Assembly: GCA_019426215.1 (NCBI GenBank) | Contig: CM033394.1 | Coordinates: 14,280,195 to 14,344,194, forward strand | DNA: 64,000 nt | Direction: 5' to 3' | Origin: Buddleja alternifolia | Lineage: Eukaryota > Streptophyta > Magnoliopsida > Lamiales > Scrophulariaceae | Shown: piece after piece, positions 22,796-32,817 of the stretch | How positions within the stretch are numbered: the stretch's first letter is position 1 | Layout: each line of letters begins with the position of its first letter | Made by a program: the position numbers and the translations under genes | Notes under the pieces: generated by a model | Databases searched by the model: none | Told to the model about the DNA's origin: nothing | The model's input: the letters and a program-made list of their open reading frames with translations, nothing else

Positions 22796-25700
22796 ATGCA
22801 GATACCTAGAGCCAACACCGATACTTCAGTTTGGCACATTGATAGTGGGTCATCAAGGCACATGGCGAGCTCAAAAGATCTCTTGATCAACTATCGTACT
22901 ACCAATGGTCCTTAAGTCATATTCGGTGATAACTCCAAAGGTAAAACCAAAGGTATCGGTATCATGCATAGAGGGAACATCATGATTAGTAATGTATATT
23001 ATGTTGAGGGTCTTAAGCATAATTTATTAAGCATTAGTCAATTTTGTGATAAAGGCTTTGAAGTCAAATTCTCAAGCGACTGTTGCTATGTTAACGATGC
23101 GAAGACTAAGTCTACTAAATTAAGAGGAAAAAGAACAAACAATGTGTATTTAGTGGATTGGGATTCTACAATTGATAACAACCCCACATGCTTTGTTGCT
23201 AAGAGTCAAAATGAATTGGGTTGGTTATGGCATAGAAAAATGAATCACCTCAACTTTAAGGCAATCTCTCAATTAATATCGCTAAATCTAGTAGAGGGAT
23301 TACCTAAAGGTTCCTTTCAGAAAAATCACTTATGTGATGCATGTCAAATGGGTAAACAAGTTAAATCATCTTTAAAAAAGAAACTACGTTTATCTACCTC
23401 TAGAATTCTTGAATTGTTGCATTTAGATTTGTTTGGTACTATTCAAATCATGAGTGTTAGTGGTAAAAAGTATTCGCAAGTAATAGTGGATGATTTCTCT
23501 CGCAATACATGGGTAAAATTTCCAGCGACCAAAGATGAAACTAGTGTCAAGCTCATAGCGCTAGTTTATCAATTACAAACCTCAAAAGATCTAAAGGTAA
23601 CGAGAATTAGAAGCGATAGAGGAACTGAATTTACTAACCAATTTGTTGAGAAGTTTTGTACAGATTTTGGAATATTTCATGAGTATTCTGCTCCTAGAAC
23701 ACCTCAACAGAATGGAGTTGCCGAGCAACAGAATAGAACTCTTAAAGAAGCCGCTAGGACGATGTTAGCAGAGTCTAAGTTGCCTCAAAGGTTTTGGGCC
23801 GAAGCTATCAATACTGCTTGCTACACTCAGAACTGGTGTATGATCAACAAGCAACATGAGAAAACTCCATATGAGTTGTGGAAGGGACGTAAGCCTAATG
23901 TTTCATATTTTCATGTATTTGGTTCTAAATGTTCCATTCATAACAATGGATCCCAAAGTCTAAGGACATTTGATCCTAAAGCAGATGATGGAATCTTTCT
24001 AGGATATGCCAAAAATGGAAAGAGTTTCCGCATCCTAAATAAGATCAAATCGAAGGTTGAAGAATCCATTCATGTTGTGTTTGATGATGTTAACCAATAA
24101 CCGAGTAAGGTTAATACTGATGATGTAGGAATTGAAGATCTTGCTCAACAAGCGTCGCAAAACAATCTTTGTGATAATAGTGATGAAGATGAGGACAGTG
24201 AGATCTTTGTGCCTAATCTAAAGCTTACTCGTGAGGTTACAAATGATGATATTGTCAGAATCGCTGATGATCATGAAGAGAATGATCATCAAGAGCAAAT
24301 TGGAACTGTGAATGATGTAGCAACTGCGCAAGAGACAAATAAGGATCAAGCGATTGATAATCAAGAGTCTCTCAACCCGTTCCAACCAGATCGTAAATGG
24401 CTTAGAGACCATCCACCAAAGCTAGTAATTGGAGATATTGAAGAACGTGTTAGAACTAGGTCTGCAACAATCAATGAGGCCATGTTCACAAGCTTCCTAT
24501 CTCAAATGGAACCAAAGAAAGTGGATGAAGCGCTCTGTGATTCAAGTTGGGTAGATGCAATGCAAGAAGAGCTTAACCAATTTGAGAGAAGCAAGGTTTG
24601 GACACTAGTACCAAGACCAACTCACCAAGGAGTTATTGGAACTAGATGGGTAATCAGGAACAAGATGGATGAAGATGGCATTGTTATAAGAAACAAAGCG
24701 AGATTAGTCGCTCAGGGTTATTTCCAAGAAGAGGGTATTGATTTTGATGAGACGTATGCCCCAGTAGCCCGTCTTGAAGAGATTCGCATGTTCCTAGTGT
24801 TTGCCGCATTCAACCAATTCACAGTGTACCAAATGGACGTGAAGAGTGCTTTCCTGAATGGTAAACTCCAAGAAGAAGTTTATGTGGAGCAACCACCAGG
24901 ATTCATCAACAACCATGGGAAAAATATGGTTTACAAATTGGATAAGGCACTCTATGGCCTTAAACAAGCACCAAGAGCATGGTATGACACTCTCTCAATC
25001 TTCCTTATAGGTAAAGGCTTTTCAAAAGGCAGCGTTGATATAACATTATTTAAAATTATCCATAATGAAGATATTCTCTTAGTCCAAATTTATGTTGATG
25101 ATATTATATTTAGTTCTACTAATAAGCGATTGTGTGAGAAATTTTTGAAAATGATGCAAGATTAATTTGAAATGAGCATGATGGGTGAATTAACTTTCTT
25201 CTTAGGATTACAAGTTAAACAACTCCCTAATGGTATATTTATAAACCAAGCAAAATATACAAGAGATATGATTAAGAAATTTGGTATGGAAAACACATCA
25301 TCTTCAAAAATTCCAATGAGTCAAACGCTTAAGTTAGATAAAGATAAAAGTGGGAAGAAAATTGATATCACTAACTATAGAGGTATCATTGGATCACTTA
25401 TTTATCTTACCGCTAGTAGACCCGATATTATGTTTTCGGTATGCATGTGTGCACGCTTTCAAGCTGATCCTAGAGAATCACACTTAAATGCTGCCAAGAG
25501 AATCCTCAAATACCTAAAAGGCACACAAAATGTGGGCTTCTGGTATCCAAGGGACTCTCCTTTTGAACTAATTGGTTATTCAGACGCAGATTTTGCAGAA
25601 TGCAAAATTGATAGAAAAAGTACTAGTGGTACATGTCAATTTCTAGGTGATAGACTAATTTCGTGGCATAATAAGAAACAACAATCCATAGCAACTTCTA

Positions 25701-26038
25701 CCGCTGAAGAGGAGTATGTAGCCGCTGGGAGCTGTTGTGCACAATTCATTTGGATGAGGCAACAACTTAGAGATTATGGAACAATCTTAGGTCCTACCCC
25801 AATCCATTGTGATAACCAAAGTGCTTTAGCTATGACCCAAAATCCAGTCCTTCATTCTAGAACTAAACACATTGACATTCGCTACCATTTCTTGCGTGAC
25901 CATGTTCAAAAGAAAGATATCTCCATGCATTTCAGTGGTACTGACAAACAATTGGCAGATATCTTCACCAAAGTGCTCAACGAACAACGCTATCTCACTT
26001 TGAGAAGTGAATTAGGTATGATCGATTTAAACGCTTAA
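22796..26038 (+). pseudogene. SIRE-B pol: protease, integrase, reverse transcriptase, RNase H
   Basis: One reading frame of about 1080 codons with three stops: TAA near 22913, TAA at 24098 and TAA at 25163. The frame starts at ATG 22796 (MQIPRANTDT), 14 bp after the gag stop and in a different frame from gag. Domains: protease IDSGSSRHM near 22840; zinc finger HRKMNHLNF ... CDACQMGK at about 23230-23350; integrase core with D (HLDLFG), D (RSDRGTEF) and E (NGVAEQQN) at about 23420-23730; RT with [12 protein letters not shown] (24820) and catalytic YVDDIIF (25090); RNase H with SDADFAECKIDRKSTSG (25580) and the TKHIDIRYHFLRDHV block (25865). Compared with SIRE-A, two of the stops replace glutamine codons, consistent with C-to-T decay. 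Length and order are otherwise complete. Confidence 0.93.
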
Positions 26039-26068
26039 ATCATAAAGCATCATATTTTATAGGCATAT

Positions 26069-26080
26069 AATTTAGGGGGA
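26069..26080 (+). other. Internal PPT-like motif after pol (SIRE-B)
   Basis: AATTTAGGGGGAATCC lies 30 bp after the pol stop and is conserved at the same place in SIRE-A (2299-2310). Confidence 0.55.
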
Positions 26081-26090
26081 ATCCACTTTA

Positions 26091-26904
26091 ATTTTTATGT
26101 CTAAAAGTGTTTTTCAAAATTGAACTGAGTTGTCAATCTTAGAGGGAACTTTAAAATTGTACTTATTCCAATCTATAAGCGATTGTGATCAAAAATAACT
26201 TTTGAAGATTTTATGCATTGATCACTAGCGTTTATTTTTAATGCATGACAAAATCAATCTCTAACAAAATTAAATGAAAATGTCCTTTAAAACTCAAAGG
26301 CGATTGACCTCTTATCAAAAAGACTTTAGCGTTAAAAGATTCCCACTTTAACACTAAGTAACTTTCTCTGAAAATCACGCATAGTTTTCATCGCTAAAAA
26401 GGTAGCGTGTGGATAAGTCCAACAGATGAGATTTGACAACTGCCCACACGTGCCTCTCAAATCAAACTGACGGTTAATGATTCCTATCTAAAAACTAGGC
26501 GGTTCAGTAACTGCACCTGTTTGAGTACGTGTCAGTGTACTATCAGGCGCGTGTAATTCACGCTAAAAATTTTAAAATTATTCAAACGTTTTGAAAAAGT
26601 AACTGCGGATTTCAAACTTTTATAATTCACAGTTGTTACTCTATTTTACCGCACTTTTTGACACCCGTCTTTATGAGTAAACGACTCAGATTTAATTTTT
26701 GTTATTTTCAAAATTAATTTTTGTACACGTGTCACTCATCTAATAGTTGAGGAGTTACTTTTTGCCTCCTATTTAAACCCTTTGCAATCTTTACAATAAA
26801 ATTTTATCACTTCCAAATATTCCTACTACAAAAGTTTTTTTTTTCTCTCTAAAGGCAAAAAGACTTTCTTTTCTCTCCTCAATCGAAGCTCTTTCAGTTC
26901 ATCA
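26091..26904 (+). other. Non-coding spacer between pol and ORF2, SIRE-B
   Basis: About 0.8 kb without a credible ORF, equivalent to 1508-2298 in SIRE-A. A pyrimidine-rich stretch (TTTTTTTTTCTCTCT near 26830) precedes the ORF2 ATG and could serve as part of a splice acceptor or leader. I cannot tell which. Confidence 0.55.
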
Positions 26905-28127
26905 ATGGCACCCAAATCTTCAAAATCTGTTGCCGAAAAATCTTCCAAATATGAAAAACCAATCACTGTTAACACCGAATTTCTTATTAACTGGGACTAC
27001 CTTCATGACAACCAGAACTTCCCTCTAAGGACTATTCTTCCCCTTGTCCAAGAGTCTGGTTTGCACGACATGATCACCTCCTTTTCAAATATCTATGAGG
27101 AAGAAACCCTTTTCTTCTTCTAGAATGCAAAAATCTCAGACGATGGAAACTCCATTTCCTGCGTCTTTCCCTTTGCTCGTGAGACCTTTGTTCTCACTCC
27201 TTCTCTTTTCTCTTCTTTACTCCATCTGTCAAACAATGGTGGAGAAGTTGAGAATGTTACTCTCGGAGATGCTACCAAAGTCTGGGCATTGATCAAGAAA
27301 GAAGATGTTGAAGTTGCCTACGAACCTAATTTTAAGAAGAATGACATGAAGGGTGAATATGTCATTATGGCAAACATATGCTCTAAGATGATCGAATGCA
27401 GGAAATGAAGCTTTGATAAAATATCCAACGTTCAATACAAAATGATGGTGGCCATTCTGACCAAATTGAAGATTAATTGGTCACTTTACGTATTTAATCG
27501 CTTTAAGGCAGCGAGCCAAGTCCGTAAATCCTAAGTCTTATGGGATTGTGCTTAGTCTTATTTTAAGCGCTAGCGGTTTTATCAACACCGCTGGAAAAAA
27601 AGTCCCAGCGCTTAAGTTCTATGGGAAGAAGATGATCAGCGAGATGCTCAAACCAAGGTGACGTGGCGGTGCAATGGTTCCCAAAGAAGAGCGTGCGCAA
27701 CTTCTTGCCGAAGGAGTTGTTCGCAACAATGATGAAGAGCAAGCGTCTTCGTCTTCATCATCATCTTCATCGAAAGAAGCAGTGGTGGTTAAGCGACCAA
27801 AATGAAAGATCGCTGTTAAGGTTGTTGAGCTAGCCAAGCCAACAAAGAAACAAAAGAAGAAGCCAGAGCCAAAGAAGAAGTCTCCCTCTCCTTGTCCAAA
27901 ATCACCCTCTCCCTCTCTAGCATTTAACTTCTCTTCCGAAGATGAAGAAGTACCGCTAACCCGCAAGCGTACTCCTTTATCCACTCCAGCTGAATCAACA
28001 AGCGCTCCAACCGAGTCATCGCTTGAAGAACTAACGAGTGTTCCTCCTCCTTCTTCGGACGCTGTTCCTGAACTCAGTTCAGAGCCTAAAGCCACACCTC
28101 AATCTGAAAGGCTATCTCGTGTTCAGG

Positions 28128-28209
28128 GTAAGTACTTGTGCTAAACAAAGTAGTCTGTCCTTTCCTCGTTAGTTTTTCGGCTCTAACGCTAAGATAAAAT
28201 TCTTTCAGC
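28128..28209 (+). other. Candidate spliceosomal intron 1 in SIRE-B ORF2 (82 bp)
   Basis: Exon ...GTTCAGG|GTAAGT, acceptor ATTCTTTCAG|CCGAG. Unspliced, the frame hits TAA five codons in. Spliced (phase 1), it continues as coding-like sequence into the exon near 28210-28389, broken only by a TAG. The donor is at the same position as in SIRE-A (285). Confidence 0.55.
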
Positions 28210-28389
28210 CGAGTGTGAAGCAAATATTTAGATTGTTCTTAACACTCTTGAGAAATTGTGTATTCCCATTCGTGCTGATCCCCTCACTTCTTTCCTCGAT
28301 TTAGATCCAGAAGAAGCTGTCCCGGAGCCTGAGGAAACTGTACCCACTGTTGAAACAGATCAAGCGACTGAAAGATGAACCTCCTTAGG

Positions 28390-28477
28390 GTAAGCATTGT
28401 AGTCTTTTATTGTGATTTCTACTTAGTAGAAATTTTGCTTGCTTTTCTCAAACGCTTGCTTGTATGAGCTCAAAAAG
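28390..28477 (+). other. Candidate spliceosomal intron 2 in SIRE-B ORF2 (88 bp)
   Basis: Donor TTAGG|GTAAGC and acceptor CTCAAAAAG|CATCAGAC. Splicing would join phase-compatible frames only if a 1-nt shift just upstream is assumed. No counterpart lies within the window in SIRE-A, which ends before this point. Confidence 0.3.
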
Positions 28478-31203
28478 CATCAGACGCTGATGCACCTCCA
28501 ACATCAGAAGTTCCTATTGAAGTAGATGTTGATTTGGCAACTGTTGTGGATATAGCTAAAGAAGTAGCTAACGTCCTTCCTGACGCTGAAACATCTCCAG
28601 TCAGTGAAGCAACTCTGCATGTTGAGCGGTCGATAGAAGTGGCCCCTATCCCCATAGAAGCAATTGCCTTTATTCCTACTCTACCTGGATCTCCTCCTCA
28701 TGTCATTGATTTCTTTCCCCACGGATATTCTGCCGTAGTTGAATTCTATTATGCCGCTAGAGAACGTGACACAAAGACCTTAGCTGAATCGGAGATAACT
28801 TTTCAGAATACTCTCCACGACCCTCGCCTCTCCAACACAGACAAATTTAAATTTTTCAAAAGACTTGCAGATCTTGATCTCTACACACTAGAGCATCTTC
28901 AATCTCGCTTGGACTATATTCGAAGTCCAGCGATCAACAGAATAGATTTCAACCGAGCACATTTTAATTTCACCGGTCGCTCTGATGAGTCTTTCTATCC
29001 TCTTCGGCCAAACAAAATTGTCATAAAAAATCCCCACATGGGCGATTGGCTGAAATACCCCGATGAAGAGGATGTCAACAAGATTGGGTACTCGGCCCTT
29101 CTAAAAGTCATCAACTCTCCTCAGAATGCTCTCTCTTCTAATCCACTTAAACTTTGGAAAGGAAAAGGACCAATTGTCATTGAGCGTCCGAACCCAGTTA
29201 ACTCGTGGATAGAAGATGAAGCTTGTGAATACTTGGCACGACTTTGGGCTGAGGATTATGATGAAGAAACTGAATGATTTGAGAAATATCTAGCCGCTAG
29301 AAAAGACCAAAAGAAAGCTCCCAAACTTGGCAAGCGGTGGATGATGGATACCACTCGATGGGCTGAAGAGTTCATTTTGCACTTCTACACACTTGAAGAA
29401 ATTATGAGATATCCTTTCCTATTCGAATTTGGAATCGAATACAGATGCCGAGGGTTTGCTACTTTTATACTTGAACAGCGTCAGCATAATGCCAAAAATA
29501 TTAGCGACATGCCCACATACAGGCAACCTATTGAATGCTACATCCTCCAACAGCTAGCCTTATTCAGTCAAGGAGGACGCCATGTGTTTCACCCTCATCA
29601 AGCGTTTGTTCAGCGCATCTTTTCAGATCTGAACGAGGATGCCTCTACAAGTACGCAAGATGCTCATCCCAGTTCACATACAGCTCACATGAGATTGGCA
29701 GATGATCATGTTAACCTTGCAGAATTCCACCGAGAGCGCAGAGCGATTATTGAAAATGCCCAGTCGTTGGATATCACCATTACTCCACATTTTGGTGATG
29801 GTCTCAGTGATTTCAGAGCTTACAATCTACTTCCCGTTCTATTCTGCGAACAAAATATCCAAGTAGTGAAGATGATCTTGCTAATCAGGCCAGTAGACCA
29901 AGAGGTTACCCAAGCACTAATGCCATTTATTTTGGACTTTTACAACTTTTACATTTCAGGAGTTGATCTGCCTGAGGATTTGCAACTTGCACTTAGCACT
30001 GAAGAGCGCTAAGACGCTATATTCTTTATCCCGCAGACCAATCTTATAAGTCCAAGACACGTGATGGAAGCGATTGGCCCACTCTGGGTCACTGCCATTC
30101 AAGCTCCTTCTCCTCAAATTCAAATTGTTGAAATAGAGGAAGCCGCTCATTTACCCGATGCCTCTCTGCCAGACATTTCTAGCATTCCAGTAGTCGAAAT
30201 CCCTTCAGCGACTGTTGATCCAACACTGGATCAAGCGATTGAAGAAGTTCAAGAGGCCCTTGATGAACCTGAAGAGCCTCTCATTAGAGATAAGTCTAAA
30301 GGCAAGGCAGTAGTCTCCAGCTCTCACGGGCTTGAGCGTTCATCTTCAGACTCGGACTCAGATTCCGATAGTGATCAAGAGGCTAGAGATTTCAAAAAAG
30401 TTGTTCGCAATTCTCTTACTAATGTCACAGGCTCGTGTTTTCGCTTGGAAGAGCGAAGCAATTCAATGCTTAACTAAGTAGAAAGATTGCTTCACGCTGA
30501 CATGAGTCACGCCAACAAGCTTACAATCACTATGATGAATAGTATCGCTCCTCTTCTCAAGGAAATGTCTGATTATTTTAATAGGACGCTAGCACAGAAT
30601 GCCTCCGCTGACACTGAGCGTCATACTGCTTCAAATTTGATTTCTCAAAGCATCGCTGAGCAAGTTGCTCTTCTAGTAGATGAAGTCAAACTTCTCCGAC
30701 GGGACATCACTGAATTAAAGACCTCCCTTGATGATGCCAAGAAGAGGGAAGATCTTAAAGAAAAGTCACAGTCCAAGTCTATCTCTAAAACAGACAACAA
30801 GCACTGGCGATCTATGTTTGAAGAAATAGTGAGCATAAAGAAAATGCTTACTAAAAAGAGAAAGCCTTGATATTATCAAGGAAGGCACTTGCTTCCAGAC
30901 TTAGACGTTGAGTTCTTAGAGAGTATGGGTTTTCATCCATATGTCGGACCACTTAGAAGACCTATCAACTGGAAATCCACTAATGATCGAAGACAAGACA
31001 TTTAGCATGACTTAATTCGTGAACTTGGAATCCCTCCGAGAGATTGGGTGGAAAGATTGATAGAGCTGAATGAAACCGCTAGACTGAGAAGACATGACTA
31101 TAATGAAGTTCAGCATACAACTATGATAGACGTTGATAGACTTCTACTAGACTTAGCGACTGAAATCTTTCACGGAGAGAACAGGAAGCGACAGAAAAGA
31201 TGA

Positions 31204-31437
31204 TTGCGTATTTTGTTTTAAATATTTTCTGTTTGTCGCTTTAAAATTATCTATCTTAGTGTAAATCATGTATGCTTAATGAATGAATGATTTAATGCTG
31301 AAACAACTTGTTGAAGTTAATCTAACTTTAGCTAACTTAACTAACTTTCCAAACGCTAATTTAGGATTATTCTTTTGACTTTTCTTTGAACTCTTAATCT
31401 ATAAAAGAGTTATAAAAGTTAAGGTCTTGACATCATC
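31204..31437 (+). other. 3' untranslated region of SIRE-B
   Basis: About 230 bp between the ORF2 stop and the PPT. AT-rich, with nothing else seen in it. Confidence 0.6.
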
Positions 31438-31450
31438 AAAAAGGGGGAAA
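31438..31450 (+). other. Polypurine tract, SIRE-B
   Basis: AAAAAGGGGGAAA ends one base before the 3' LTR start TGTTAGG (31452). It primes plus-strand DNA. Confidence 0.92.
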
Positions 31451-32101
31451 TTGTTAGGAAATTTCAAGTTAGATGTTTTGATGATGACAAGATAGGATTT
31501 TATGTTAGACCCCAAAAGAATGTAAGTTTGCATTTTCTTAGAACTTATGTATAAGTGTTTGAAAGTTTGTAATTTTATTTAGGCTTGTAATTTTTAACTT
31601 TGTAGAATTTAGACTAAGTATTAGATACCGAATTGCTAATAGAATTCTAGGTGAGTCTATTAGAGATGAAGTTGAAGATCAGCGTCTGAAGACAAATGAA
31701 GATAAAGATTTGTTCTTAGCGTCTGTCAAACGCTAAAGAACTGTTTCAGGATTTATGACTCAAGCGCTCAAAACACTCCAGCGATCAAGGATCAGATTCA
31801 CTTGAAATAAATTCTCAAGTCATGAAGGACTTAAATGCAATCATTCAACGGATATTTATTTCCAACGGGAAATAAATTCAAAAGCATTAAATGCCTGATA
31901 AGTGCATTAAATGTGATAAGCTATTATGACTTGTGGACAAGCCACCTTTTGACTAGACTGTCAGATTTCAGAGTTCAAAACCTGCTACTGTCCAATCGGA
32001 ACCAGCAAGATTTCAGGAATGTCACAGAAAAGATAGACTCATGCGCCGAGTGAGAGGCACACTCCTACATGTGTCCAACAGACAAATCCCAAGAAATTGC
32101 C

Positions 32102-32109
32102 TATAAATA
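32102..32109 (+). promoter_or_regulatory. LTR TATA box, SIRE-B 3' LTR
   Basis: TATAAATA, the counterpart of 17838-17845. It could drive read-out transcription into the downstream flank. Confidence 0.55.
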
Positions 32110-32817
32110 CCTCATTCCAGCAAACTCTAAAATATAGAGACTTAGAGACATATATGTACATACATAAAAAAAGTCAAAACTCTGCTGAAATTCTCTCTCT
32201 AGAAAAAGCTTAGAAACTCCATAGCCAAAACTCTTCCACGCTTTTTACGTACATTCTAGACAGTCATAGATATCTCAAACATCTTCAAAGAAGAACCTTA
32301 CAGTATTATTGAGATATCCTAAGTTGTTTGAACTTCCTAAAATCAAACAAACCCGTGACCAAAAACCCTCAACCTCATCTATTTGTGTGAAGAAGAAGTT
32401 GACTCTACAAGCAGTATTTCTGAGTGAGAGAAGCTTGTTGGTGAAGATCTTCATTGGTGTTGAGGTCTGTGTGATCAAGGAGCCCAAGATCATCATCCCC
32501 TCCTCTATTTTGTAGAAGCCTCTGTGTGATCCTTCGATTGTCAACTTAGTGGAATTCCTCTAAGTGTTCAAGGAGAAGAAGGACGTAGTTGGGATTACAT
32601 CACCCAGTGAACCTTATAATTCTTGTGTTATTTACTATTTTATTTTATTTTTATATTTTATCATTTACTCTGAAAAGGACAAGTAAAACTGACAAGCGAC
32701 TATTTGAACAAAACGATTGTTAAAGCCTTAAAAATCATTTTCGCTGTGCTAACCCTGATTAAGCGATCTAAGCTTTACCCTACTTTGGTAAATAGCTAAA
32801 ATCACTAAGTCTAAGTT

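Larger units (their letters stand above)
26905..31203 (+). pseudogene. SIRE-B third ORF (ORF2), about 4.3 kb, decayed
   Basis: Function unknown. It starts at ATG 26905 (MAPKSSKSV), homologous to SIRE-A's start. The N-terminal segment (26905-27600; INWDYLH, MANICSKMIECR, LKINWSLYVFNRF) matches SIRE-A despite frameshifts. A basic/serine-rich region follows (27650-28125), then two candidate introns (28128-28209 and 28390-28477). From about 28478 to 31203 one frame stays coding-like with stops near 29275, 30010, 30475, 30868 and 31003. It contains FFPHGYSAVVEFYY, an acidic SDSDSDSDSDQE run, and a coiled-coil-like LLVDEVKLLRRDITELKTSL near 30680. I see no signal peptide or transmembrane helix. Undamaged it would exceed 1300 residues, larger than its own pol. 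It ends about 235 bp before the PPT. Confidence 0.75.

Noticed and set aside
27619..28095. Minus-strand frame of 158 codons
   Set aside because: Complement of the serine/lysine-rich part of SIRE-B ORF2.
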